Both the position numbers and the translations under genes were made by a program. Below the pieces are notes generated by a model. The model was given only the letters and a program-made list of their open reading frames with translations, did no database searches and was not told the DNA's origin. Shown here piece after piece: positions 11,056 through 21,200 of a stretch of DNA of 64,000 bases; positions within the stretch are counted from its first letter, which is position 1, and each line of letters opens with the position of its first letter. The DNA comes from Brasenia schreberi. Lineage: Eukaryota > Streptophyta > Magnoliopsida > Nymphaeales > Cabombaceae. The stretch covers positions 10,938,001 through 11,002,000 of the forward strand of contig JAYKKT010000089.1 in the NCBI GenBank assembly GCA_036023115.1, in the 5' to 3' direction.

Positions 11056-12813
11056 CTCTCGAAGTACATCGTGTTGCGCAGGCGTACCAATTAGTTTACT
11101 TAAACTAACAAAGTTTGGTTTTTTGACTTTCGTAGGCGATTGTGGACAAGTGAGATCTTTTCGACATAGGCCTTCTTGAACCGGTGCTCAAGGGTCAGTC
11201 TAGATGCTTGAAAAATGTTTGAATCCGTTAAATTTGAAAAAGCAAAAAACCCAATTTTATAAGTTTCAGAATTCGTGACCAAGTTCCTGATTTTTGAAAA
11301 TTTCAGATTCTGAAAGTTGCAGAACCTGTTCAGTTTCAAAGATCTATTCTCTGAATTTTTAAAAATACTTCCGAGCATGCAAAAATTCTAAAATTTTTAT
11401 AGAAGCAAGATATATGTGTGAAGAATCAGAATATATTTTTACTTTGTATTTTGCTTCTGTAAATTCTGAGAATTAAATCCAGAATCAGAGACTGACTCAA
11501 AAACTCGAAACAGTTATGTTTCTATGAGTCTGAGGCTAAAAAAAACAGACATATCTCTGCACTCAGACATCCAAATTAAACAAAATTTGATTTGTTGGAA
11601 AGCTACGGATGTTAGCTTTCCAGAGAATCAATTTTCATAGAATTCCACTCAGTATTTACAGAGATATGGATAAAAGAACAGAGGTCTGTTTCTGAATGTT
11701 CTGTTTATGCAGAACAAAATCTGATTTTTTCTAAAGTTCACGGATCTAATTGACTAAGCAAACAATCACAAAAAATCTTCAAAATTTTATCTAATGACCT
11801 CTGATATGTCTAGATTAGACGTGCAAAAAATCAATTTGACTGGGTTAGCCGTTTGTTCAGAACAAATCCGTGTTCATACGTGTGTGATCATGCAGTTTCG
11901 AAAATTCAAAATTGCAGAAAAATTAACAGCATTCCTTTGATTGTGTGGAACGATTCTCAACCTATAACCAGTCCTAACATTCATACAGATCATACAAGTA
12001 TGTGGTGTTTATCTCGTTCATAAAGAAAACATTCATGTTTTGCATTGACATGGGTCGTGAACACGAGTTGTAGTTCAGTCCCTGTACAGTTCTATGCAAA
12101 ATCTGCAAATTCTTAGTTCCTCATGGATTACAATCATACAATGAACGATTCAAACCTGTGGAATCGAAGAAGATGTGGATGAGAAGCTCCTAGCGTGGCC
12201 GAGGAACTCCCTTGAGCGAACATCGAACGGTGGAGCAGGGCCGGCCTCTCCTTCTTCTTCTTCTCCTTCTTCTTTCTCTCTATTTCTCTCTCTATTCTAG
12301 TGTTCACGGACTGGATTTTAGAGGTGAGTGGTTGATGATCGATGCAGCACCTGGGAGGGCCTTTTTATAGGCTCACGGGTGCCTATTTGCTGTGGATTTG
12401 GATAAGCTTGATCCTGTTTTGATAAGCTTCATCTTGATGTGGCTTTGATAAGCTTTATCCTCCTCTTGATCTTATCTGGATGGGATAAGCGTGATGTGCA
12501 CTTGATAAGCTTTATCCTTCTCTTGATCTCATCTGAGAAGGATGAGCTTTGATCGTGATCTCATCCGAGTTGGATGAGTTTGAACGTGATATGTACTTGA
12601 TAATCTTCTCTGAGTTGGATAAGGTCAACAACCTTGAACGTGATCTGTTAGCTAAAGAATCATGCTTGGTTTCTTCGTATCTAGGTGCGTCATGATCATC
12701 AAAAACCTGCTTTGCAATGTGGAACTTATTTCCTGAGATAAGAAGTTCAATTGCCGATGAGCTTTTGTTTGAACATCTTGGACGTGATAATGCTCCCGGC
12801 TCACTGCTGGTTT
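11056..12813 (-). repeat. Inner right arm of the palindrome
   Basis: This is the reverse complement of 9161-10993. Read on the minus strand from 12813, it gives ccagcagtgagccgggagc, gacgtgat/gataagctt repeats, a clean TATA box, a leader with agaaggagaagaag tracts, a possible splice donor (ccacaggtttg), and AT-rich sequence to the spacer. Confidence 0.85.
12361..12370 (-). promoter_or_regulatory. TATA box of the inward-facing arm promoter
   Basis: On the minus strand the text is gagcctataaaaaggccctc, a good plant TATA context. It is followed about 30 bp on by leader sequence shared with the left arm (ccaggtgctgca, aatccagtccgtgaac). Transcription would run toward lower coordinates, into the palindrome centre and then antisense through the left arm. 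The function is inferred. Confidence 0.6.
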
Positions 12814-12839
12814 ATGCAACTCAATATCCATTCTCCAAT

Positions 12840-13540
12840 TTATCCTTGCAAGTCATAAATACATCTCGGATGCGGGCATCTCTCTTCTAAGGCATCGTTA
12901 AGTGTTTGCCTCTCAACTAATAATAGTGGAACTTGCTGCTCCACTTTCATATTTAAGCCTTCATAAAACTCCAGTATATCAAGGTACAGAGGATAGTTTG
13001 CCTTCTCTTCGATCCCACTTTCATGTTTCAATGCTTTAAATCTAGTTTGACTATGATCCAGATGCAACCACAAGAGAAGAAGAGAGACTCTCAACCTGTA
13101 TTCTTCAAGTAGAATACAAGGATCTGGCTTAACGGACTCCAAACTCAAATTCACTGCTGCTGCATGGCTTTCTCTTGGGTGCTGTTTAGAATGGTAATAG
13201 CCCAGCACCATTTTCCGTGGGGCATCTTTGCTGTTATCATATACATGAAGCTCCTGTGGCACTTGGTTCATTGGTCTGAGCACTTTTTCATGAGAATCAT
13301 AGATTGTGGCATGCTGGAAAACTGCAATTGCTTCTTTGAAGGCTTTGACGTAACCTTCTGGCATCTGCTCACCTTTCTGAAACTTGAGCATAGATAGCAC
13401 CCTGTGAAGAGTTCTTGACTGAAGTTTCTAAACGACAATCCCTCAATGCAGGACTTAAACACATCATCCATCAATATCTCTTCACCTTCACATATTGGCT
13501 CATTGCCATCCAAGCTAGAAGTTGTATCAATGGGCACATG
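12840..13540 (-). pseudogene. Chimeric captured coding fragment ending in a DA1-like segment
   Basis: An open frame from 13400 to 12840 (186 residues), and a shorter frame upstream (13268-13537), read inward on the minus strand. Residues 137-172 (12885-12992; PLYLDILEFYEGLNMKVEQQ then VPLLLVERQTLNDALE) closely match the start of the peptidase region of DA1/DAR proteins. These ubiquitin-dependent peptidases limit organ growth. The HEMMHA zinc-binding motif and the LIM domain are absent. The preceding 136 residues (for example YVKAFKEAIAVFQHATIYDS, NSKDAPRKMVLGYYHSKQHP, CILLEEYRLRVSLLLLWL) look like real coding sequence, but I cannot place them. They may come from a different gene, making the cargo chimeric. 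It is not functional as DA1. Confidence 0.65.
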
Positions 13541-13684
13541 AATAACGTCTTAATCACCATCAGTAATATAAATTTCTGCATTTATATCTGAAGTAGTACA
13601 TGTGCTATTTTTTCAGCAATTGCCCTTACTGAGGCATGAACCATTAATAAGCGACTATTTCTAGGAAACAGACAATCCCACATG

Positions 13685-14485
13685 ATGATCTCAACTGAAT
13701 ATGTTAAGGTTATACCTATAAGAGTATTTACGCAGTCCCCTGTTATCTGCATATTTGTCATGAACGTGGTTATGCAAATCCATGTTACGTGCCTACCTAT
13801 TATGAAAGTGTTCAAGTAACCTATATGTTTTTGAAAAACCCTTTTCGTGCTTGTTGAGCGTTGGAACACTAACATTATTTTCAACATCAAAGTAACATAA
13901 CATCAACAGGTGACAATGCAAAACTGATGCATACTAATTGCCTTCTTTTAGCAACCAAACATAACATAGATATGTTACCAAATGCATTTGATACCAAACC
14001 TTTTTCTTCGGAAGCCATTGTTCTTGCATCAATCTTTCATTTCTTTTGATAATACCGACCTTACCCTCTGAAAATTTATTTCTTTCCATGTATGGGCTTT
14101 TCTTTCTGGGAAGCTCATTTTTCCTTTTTAATGCCCGCTTTTTCCTTTATGGGCGCCCACCTTCCTTTTCACGTGTCAACTTGTCCTTTTGATACCTGCA
14201 TCTTTTCAAATGGCAAGTTTTCAACATACTTTTCAACATAAATCTTTTAAGGAAACGAAATCCTGCTTTTCCAGTGCTGAGGGCAAAAATGTTATTTTTA
14301 TCCAATTTTGTCCAAATTCGAAATTTTCAGAAAGTGAAGCATTCTTTCGTCATTTTAAGACTTCCATAAAATTTTGGTGCCAAAACACACTCGTTTAATG
14401 CCTTTTTTATTCGAAAACCCGAAATTGCCAAAAATAACTAATTTCCTAAGGGGCAAAAATTAAAAAGAAAAATTGGATGTTTACA
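13685..14485 (-). repeat. Outer right arm of the palindrome
   Basis: This is the reverse complement of 6964-7750 and ends GGATGTTTACA at 14485. The arm boundary with the cargo is at the complement of tcagttgagatcat (about 13687-13700). Confidence 0.85.
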
Positions 14486-15180
14486 TATACCTCTGAGATA
14501 TTTGACAATGGAGGAATAGGCGATTATTTGGAAATGAGAAAGTGGTTCATGTGTCTAAGAAGAGTACGATCCTTATTTTAGCCAAGTCTTGTTTTACAAC
14601 ATTTGAATAACTCAGATGGCTAGAGAATGGAGAAGGGACTGCACCATGGGTCACAGAAGATAGACATATCCTACTCTTGATTGGGTGGCCTTGACTAGGG
14701 ACCGATTACTGGAGTCTTCAGGGATTCAACATGATAGTGGCTCGGCAGAGGGTTCACAAAGTGCCTCAGCAGCTGCAGTATGTTACAAGCAGAATTATGG
14801 AGCTTGCTGAAGGGATTGGAATTCACTTGGGACAGAGGTTGGAAACAAGTGCAGGTGTGGATGGACAATCTCAGCATACTGAAGAGGTTTAACGGAGCGC
14901 AGCAGCCTTTGATGCATAATGAAGATCTTGTATCCATAATTCAATTGCTGCTAAGTCCCTAGGCGGGTAACAATCAGTCATTGTGGCAGGGAAGTAACCA
15001 AGAGGCAGATGTGATTGCAAACTCACGGCTATCTTGATCAAAGTGAAGCATAGGATGATATAGCTCCAAATGAGATAACCCCTGTCTTAGGGAAGGACAC
15101 TGCAAACGCTACGCAAGTCCAATCCTGGTGATTGTGTTTGGTTCTTAAGCCTCCCCATCCCAGACACATTACGAAAATGA
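14486..15180 (+). pseudogene. L1-type LINE remnant, RNase H region (right piece)
   Basis: The piece begins with the second TATAC. The frames contain SMLQAELWSLLKGLEFTWDR, then GWKQVQVWMDNLSIL, MHNEDLVSIIQLLL and NQEADVIANS. These match the RNase H domain that follows zf-RVT in many plant L1 elements, including the EL..LL.GL..AW and N..AD..AN positions. Stops and frame changes are present. It continues the element broken at 6963. The 3' end of the LINE is not defined. Confidence 0.8.
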
Positions 15181-16996
15181 AAGTTCCATTATCAAATGCC
15201 AACAATTCCTTCAGCGAGTGGCAGATCTAAAAATTTGTGTGTGCGTGTGTGTGTTTGTGGGTGGGGGTGGGGGGACTGTTGCAGACCTTCATTAGGGGTG
15301 GGAGTCACAAAATGATGAAAAAATGTCATGAGATTGTTAAATCATTATATTTTTCTGTAAAGAAGCTAATCAATCAATTTTCTCAAGAGCAAAATACATT
15401 TAACACAAAAATAAGGCCACTACTGATCTTGGATTGACAACAAAAGCATATAATAGTATTGCTAACATTGAACTGAACATCACAAAAGTAGATCACCATC
15501 ACTAATAGAAGCATGTGTTACAAAACACAATTTTCCATAGAAAAACCTTTATGTACATATATGTAATGAGAATACAAAATATCCAATTATACAGTATTTG
15601 GATAACCCAGTATCCATCTAATTAAGCTAAATGAAAAGAGGTACAACTCATCTGGACAATGGCAAGGTGGTTTAATGAAAGAGAAGCGATTCATTTAAAC
15701 TAAAATAGAGGTTCAACAAGAGCATCTAAATAAGCAAGGTGATTTTACTGGAAGCATTCAGACCAATGCAAATGACCGAGGTGAAAAATAATGATTCAAC
15801 AAGGCATGGCTCTGAGCTAAGCACGTAAGGTACTTTACGAAAACTAAAAGGGTAACCAAATGAATATGAGAGAGAGAGAGAGAATCCTGTAGGTAAAGAC
15901 AAGTAACAAACAAAATGCATTTCTCATGAGTCATGTCTATATAATAAGTTGCAAAAGAGATGAGATTAGTTGCATGGACTGACGGACGCAAGAGCTCTGC
16001 AATCAAAATAATGTCTTTTATTTCACCAAAACAATAATATTTTTTTTCATAAGCAAATTCACTAAAAAATAGTGAAACTACAACATAACCCAAGACAATT
16101 TGAGATACTGTTCTCACATTGTTCAAGCAAAGAACAAGCATCACATCTCAATCTAGTTTAATTCAGTGACACCAACCATTGATTTGCAACCACTTCAATG
16201 AAAGAAAAACTGGAAAAAACTAAGCACGCCTGCAAATATATCTGCATTTTCTTCTACGATCACTCAAGTTTAGAAAAACAAACCCACAGAAACAATCTCC
16301 TTTTTGCATGAGAATCGGACACCAAAAAGAAACTGGGACTAAAAACATGCCTACATGAAAGTCATGCACATAGACTTTAACTAAAAAAACCATTTATCAT
16401 TCTCTTTCTTAACCTCACAGAAAATATCTGCAACTAGACAGAGCACAATCCCAAGGAATCGTCAGATACCATTTGCCAACACTCTAGACAAACAAAAAAT
16501 GCTGCATCTAAATCATTTAAATAAATGTCACAAACCTCTAGTGTGCAACTACATAAACAAGAAAAACTGCATAAATTAAACACATCCACAAATCAACCTG
16601 CAGGTCCCATGAGAATCAGACCCAAATAGCCTGCAACCAATACATAATATAAGTAAGATGCCCTTCTCATGAAAGTCATGTCTGTACATAAGCTATATAC
16701 AAGTTTACTTGCAGGACTGGGAATCAGACGCAATAACCCTGCAAGTAAAAGCGCTGTCATAACGTTTTCTTCCTAAATTCATTACAAGACACTATACCTA
16801 AACACATTAGACATCAAAGCAACAATCTCCCAGCCGTTTTATCATTGTTCAGAGCACAAAATGCTGCATCTACCATGTAAGCAATTCCATTAAGCATTTA
16901 TCTGTAACTTAACTCGAACAAGAAACTAGACATACGCACAAAATCAATCTGCATTCTCTAGGATTGAACAAATTGGAACCAAACACAACCACAGCG
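15181..16996. other. Intergenic; short (GT)n tract, no gene recognised
   Basis: A GT-rich tract lies at 15234-15274 and a short GA tract near 15868. The open frames at 15726-15920 and 15758-16144 (minus) have no family signature. The sequence from about 16150 to 16996 may include the 3' UTR of the F-box gene. Confidence 0.5.
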
Positions 16997-18280
16997 TCAG
17001 TTAGCACTCGACTCCAAAGGACCCTGACCATTAATGTAATCCTCCCACATTAAGCTTGCAATCTCATCCCTCAATTGATACATTCCTCCTCTCCGGCCCG
17101 TTCCGCTACTACCAGTTTCAAATCTCTCTTCTGACATTGACTCCAGCGTTCCGGCCGCCTCCTGGTTGCGCATAAATTCCTTCAAAGAAACCAGAGTACT
17201 AAAATGTGGAGTAATGTCGTACCATCTTCTGAGTCCCGGACTCCGAATTCTCCGGCAAGTTTGCGACGAGCGGTTGTATGAATGCAGGAATCCAGTACGC
17301 CGGTCGATGATCACAATCTCACCATTAACGATCATTAACGGGAAAATGCACCAAACGGGACTATCTATTATCTCTATGGTGCCTTCCCGAGTGATATCGA
17401 TCACGTACTCGGGGTCCCAATCTTCTCCATCAGGATCGCAAGGTGCCCACATAACGATTTCTACATCTTCAGAATAATCGACGGCACAAACCTGATCTCC
17501 GAGAGAGACCAAACCAGACGGACCCTCGAAGCTCGGGCGAGGAATCAGCCGGATTTTTTCGCTCTCGATGTCAATACTAACGATGACGCAGAGACGCTCG
17601 TCGTCATAAGACCGGGCGTCGAAATACACAGCGCCACCGGCGACAACAGCCGGCTCGCCCTCGTTGACGGCGTACGCCGGAAGTTCGCCGAGATCCCTCC
17701 ACGAATTTGTTCCGACAGTGTGTACTTCGCACCTCTGTGAGCCAGGATGGTAAACGCGGAGTACTTTGTATTGCTTGGTAGAAGAGGAATAGGCGAAGGC
17801 ATACATGCTCAAGATAGTCTTCCTCCGGTTGGGTTCAGGCAGGGTCATGAACTCTCCGGTGGCCGGGTTGCAGACGTAGACGCGCTCCGACGTGAAGCCG
17901 TTGCTCGTGAGTAGCAAGAGGCCGTTGCAGGAGGTTACTATGTGGGGTGGGAATCGAGGGGCGGAGAAGTTTTCGGGAGAGAGGGCTTCCGCGGAAACGG
18001 TTTGAAGGATCTCAGCAGAGACGAAATCGACGTGCTGTAGGCCGAGTTTTCCGGCGTCCCAGTGGGTGACCATGAATTGGGGAGGCCGCCGTCCGGCAAG
18101 CTTGCGGTGGGCGTCGATGAAAGAGGGCTCGCGCGTGAGCTCGTTCCATTTCTTGCAGACGCAACGTGAACGAAGGACGCTTTTGGCTGGAAGTCGGCTC
18201 AAGATGTCAGCTACCACTTTGTGGGGCAGCTCTTTCGACGTGGCTCTTGCTCTCTTCGCCTCCTCTTCGCCGGAATCCAT
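16997..18280 (-). CDS. F-box protein with F-box-associated (FBA) domain
   Basis: The gene encodes an intact, intronless 427-residue protein, probably a substrate receptor of an SCF E3 ubiquitin ligase. An F-box lies at residues 18-57 (core LSRLPAKSVLRSRCVCKKWN), which binds SKP1. An FBA-type region follows, with the hallmark CNGLLLL...VYVCNPATGEFMTLP near residues 117-150, FAYSSSTKQYKVLRV, and later strands such as VVAGGAVYFDARS and ERLCVIVSIDIESEKIRLI. I chose the start at 18280 (MDSGEEEAKRARA). An in-frame ATG at 18334 would add 18 residues (MRVFLHPPKYSS...) not typical of the family. The C terminus is glycine/serine rich and ends with a helix-like MYQLRDEIASLMWEDYI. The coding region is clearly more GC-rich than its flanks. 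The substrate cannot be inferred. Confidence 0.9.
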   Translation of the reverse strand: MDSGEEEAKRARATSKELPHKVVADILSRLPAKSVLRSRCVCKKWNELTREPSFIDAHRKLAGRRPPQFMVTHWDAGKLGLQHVDFVSAEILQTVSAEALSPENFSAPRFPPHIVTSCNGLLLLTSNGFTSERVYVCNPATGEFMTLPEPNRRKTILSMYAFAYSSSTKQYKVLRVYHPGSQRCEVHTVGTNSWRDLGELPAYAVNEGEPAVVAGGAVYFDARSYDDERLCVIVSIDIESEKIRLIPRPSFEGPSGLVSLGDQVCAVDYSEDVEIVMWAPCDPDGEDWDPEYVIDITREGTIEIIDSPVWCIFPLMIVNGEIVIIDRRTGFLHSYNRSSQTCRRIRSPGLRRWYDITPHFSTLVSLKEFMRNQEAAGTLESMSEERFETGSSGTGRRGGMYQLRDEIASLMWEDYINGQGPLESSAN

Positions 18281-18955
18281 GGCGGGAGAGATAGAGAGAG
18301 AGGAGTACTTTGGAGGGTGAAGAAAAACCCGCAACTCTCACAGACGATTCAGTGTGTTCACTGCTCTGGGTACGAAACGAACCTGAAATTTGGAAATTCC
18401 AGGAATTTCTGGATCCCTTCTTCAGGTTTTACCCTCCCAATTCAAACAGAGGCCGCTTTCTGTCACGGAAAATATTCAAGATCAATGCTGCTGATGGGAA
18501 TTCGAGGCTGCGGCCTCCTCTTGTAACCAAAAAGAAATTTGAAGATCAAGTGCTCGCCTAGGGGTTAGAGGTACCCAAACGGGCACGCAAATTGATATTT
18601 TCCTCTGTTCATAAATTCTTTATTTTGCGGAACCTTGACTGATTGATGACACAATCTGTTTAAAGAAGGAAAGCGAAGAAAGGCTTTCGGTCGAGGTTCT
18701 TACTTTCGCGGGTAAGATTGCTGCCTTTAGTTAAAGGCTATGGACTGGTCGAGAGTGTTTGATTCAGGCTCTCAGCAGGCCTTCCTTTGGTACTGAAACG
18801 ACAATTTCAGATTCACAAGGGATGTGATTTCATATTTACATACACCAATCGTTGATTTGGTCTGTTTGATTTGCAATTGACACTAACACTGAAAATGGTT
18901 CTCTCTTTGATTTGCACTTTAAACTAACACTCCAAACAATAAATATCCGTACAGA
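18281..18955. other. F-box 5' flank with a SINE tail fragment
   Basis: The 5' leader and promoter of the F-box gene should lie just above 18280; I see no convincing TATA box. At about 18505-18540 the text gaggctgcggcctcctcttg with a short A-run is an isolated 3' end of the SINE family. Confidence 0.5.
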
Positions 18956-18969
18956 AAAAGGAGTTGGTT

Positions 18970-19104
18970 TCCACTTTGAGCATTAACTCAATTGGTTGAA
19001 CTCATTCACTTCTGTGTTGCTGGTGAAGAGTTCGACTCTCGGTGAGATGTATGTTGTGTGTGTTTTTTCAGGCTGCGGCCTCCTCTTGTATAAAAAAAGA
19101 AAAG
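18970..19104 (+). repeat. tRNA-derived SINE with target-site duplications
   Basis: The head contains attaactcaattggttgaac and gaagagttcgactctcgg (box A and B like). The body ends ctgcggcctcctcttgtata plus an A-rich tail. Flanking copies of aaaaggagttggtt (18956-18969) and aaaaggggttggtt (19105-19118) differ at one base and are the likely target duplication. Confidence 0.78.
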
Positions 19105-19118
19105 AAAAGGGGTTGGTT

Positions 19119-20100
19119 GGTTTGTTTCAGCTATAAACAAAGGACTGGTTGTAACCAGTTGAGAGAAAGTTGGTTATAAGTGGACTTAAATGTCGACTAG
19201 GTTCAACGTGTTTGGGTGCTGGCTAGGTAAACAGGTGAGCTCTGTATGACAGCTTGGTTTGATCGAGCACCCACAACAAGGTTGAGAGCATAAGGAATGG
19301 ACCTTTCACTTATATACATTTATGTATATTCTTTATATATATAACCATATGTTAGATATTCATATAAATATGTAAAAGACATAAATGTAAGAAGCTGGAT
19401 CAAGTTAGGCTCAATATAGCAGGACCTGGGCCAAATGATCAAGGCTGGGTTAGATGTCAAATGTAGGACAAGAGGGGTGGATCGACCATACCAGATGTGA
19501 GTTCAAAGTGAGATTAGGGCCATGGCTGGACCATGTGAATCAGTATAGACCTTGAGATACAGATCTTGGTTAAGTACTGGATTCAATCTCTCCCTTGAGT
19601 AAAGTATATGCATCCATGTCTTCTTGATTTTTTATAGAATGGATCTAGATCACTCTTGTAAATATCTATTTTCATATATATATATATATATATATCCTCA
19701 TAAATGGTAGGTTTGGATCTAAATCTAGGATTGGACCAAAAATGTTGTAGAGGTCTAAAATTAAGAGTGATGCCCCATGAAACTGCTCTTCCCACGAGGT
19801 GCTACGTGAGCTCTCCTTGTGAAAATTTAGGATTCAAAGTACCATCTCATGTGCCTTATAAGATGGGTCATTCAAAATACTTTCTTGAGTTAAAATATGA
19901 TTTTTCTTAAGAAAATTATGGGTGTTACCCTGGCTTCTTTGAGTTCTCCAGTAGGGCATAACATGCTTATTTTTGTTCAAAAAGGACCAAAGCCCGACAT
20001 ACAACCACATGTCCATACTTTATTGGTCTGTCATATTTGGGGACAGTTGGTGCCCAACAAAGTGAGTGACTTGGTTCAATTTGTAGCACTCTATTTTATT
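19119..20100. other. Intergenic, no gene recognised
   Basis: This is unique-looking AT-rich sequence with a short (TA)n tract at about 19675-19694. The open frames are short and overlap in opposite strands without family resemblance. Confidence 0.45.
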
Positions 20101-20117
20101 TATTTATTTGGTTATAA

Positions 20118-20334
20118 GAAACACCACTCATCTAAGGGATTACCCCTACGTGACCAATCTTAAGCCTTGATAAAGGAAGAGGGTTGCGTTAGGCTTCCAA
20201 CAACTAGCATCAAACTTTGTCGGACTTATCTACCATGAATTCTACAACATGACACGTGATAGAACTATGTGGAAACAAAGAATCCATGTAGCTAACCCCA
20301 TCTAGTATGAGAAAAGGCTTAGTTGTTGTCGTTG
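20118..20334 (+). mobile_element. 217-bp mini-RTE: 5' head joined to 3' tail
   Basis: The first ~125 bp (ctaagggattacccctacg, ggaagagggttgcgttaggc) match the 5' head of the RTE at 60.65 kb. The last ~95 bp (acatgacacgtgatag, caaagaatccatgtagct, gcttagttgttgtcgttg) match its 3' tail. The whole ~3-kb middle is missing. A 17-bp perfect target duplication (tatttatttggttataa) flanks it at 20101-20117 and 20335-20351, so this short form was itself inserted. The head-tail junction lies near 20245 at a shared aacatg. Confidence 0.88.
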
Positions 20335-20351
20335 TATTTATTTGGTTATAA

Positions 20352-20450
20352 AAAGAGGCCAAAGCCTAACACACACTCACGAATACACCCTTCGGGATTT
20401 GAACTTTCCACCGGCGGAGAGCATCCTCCCGTTGAGCTAACGCTCTGAGT
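20352..20450 (-). repeat. tRNA-derived SINE, minus strand
   Basis: The plus strand shows the complement of the SINE: gaggccaaagcctaacacac (tail side), gatttgaactttccaccgg (box B) and cccgttgagctaacgctctg (box A). The mini-RTE inserted at its tail end. Confidence 0.7.
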
Positions 20451-21054
20451 TCAGACCCCCACTATAACTTCTCGCCTATATCCTGGTCTCTCACTCTCTT
20501 GCGCATACGAGAAATCTGGTTGAGTAATAATAAGCAATCCGACTCTTGGCCAATTTGAAGAATGTTGATAACAATGTTATAGCTGAAGTGTTAAGTATGC
20601 GACTTGGGGAGTAGGTTCACAAGAATCAAACCCAGAGATTGACGGGGCAAGTAAAGAGTCTCATGTCAAGCCGAGATATCCGGCGAAATAGTGAAGTGAA
20701 ACTAATAGAACTAAAAAGTCCGGTACCGGTATGCATACCGGAGAATGTTTTGCACATAGAACTGGAGGAAAGATTGATTGGCTGCTACAATTTACCAAAG
20801 GAAAAGATCAAATCGATTAGGGAAAAGAGGGGTTTTGTACAACGATTTACTGCAAATCTCATTTCATCGACAAATCGAACTCATGATCATAGAAACTAAA
20901 TGGATTGGTAGGTGCATTTCATTGAAGAGAATCTTCAATAAAGCTCCATGTTCAATAAGTCCCTGAGTTTGTCACTAACCAGATCTTCCTGGAGCATTCT
21001 TTTAATGTGGGTCTACATCTTGGACCATAACTTCCTGGGCCTCCACAAACAACA

Positions 21055-21200
21055 GCAGCTCACCTGGCCAGAGGATCGATTCACAAGTTGGAGGTCGTGA
21101 GTTCGATAGGCAGGCACCAGGGGCAGAGGCAATTGGGTCTTCTAGGGGTCATTTCCATTGTGAATCAAACATTGAGAGCCCCACTCCATGCTAATCTGGA
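21055..21200 (+). repeat. SINE-like repeat, second family
   Basis: The text cagctcacctggccagagg, then cacaagttggaggtcgtgag and ttcgataggcaggca, resembles the tRNA-like head of a second repeat type also seen near 35.7, 36.4, 56.4 and 59.0 kb (agctca..tggctagtggg...gagttcaatacccggg). The boundaries are approximate. Confidence 0.5.

Larger units (their letters stand above)
6964..14485. mobile_element. 7.52-kb palindromic LTR-like element carrying host-gene fragments
   Basis: The element begins TGTGAACACCC and ends GGATGTTTACA, whose complement is TGTAAACATCC, and has TATAC duplications outside. TG/CA ends with a 5-bp duplication are what an LTR-retrotransposon integrase leaves. Here, however, the two halves are inverted, not direct, repeats. 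The outer arms 6964-7750 and 13685-14485 are reverse complements, as are the inner arms 9161-10993 and 11056-12813. They meet at a 62-bp spacer (10994-11055). Between outer and inner arm each half holds different cargo: a REC-type TPR fragment on the left (7751-9160) and a DA1-like plus unidentified coding fragment on the right (12814-13684). By eye the arms differ by roughly one base in six to eight with small indels, so they are not a recent duplication. No gag, protease, reverse transcriptase, integrase or transposase is visible. Alternatives are a non-autonomous transposon with very long terminal inverted repeats, or recombination between two inverted LTR elements. Confidence 0.85.

Noticed and set aside
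6964..14485. Mutator-type Pack-MULE
   Set aside because: The flanking duplication is 5 bp, not 9, and the ends are TG/CA type; arms of several kb are far longer than MULE ends.
17166..18561. Plus-strand open frames of 84-103 residues
   Set aside because: They lie antisense to the intact F-box/FBA gene and its GC-rich leader and show no family resemblance.
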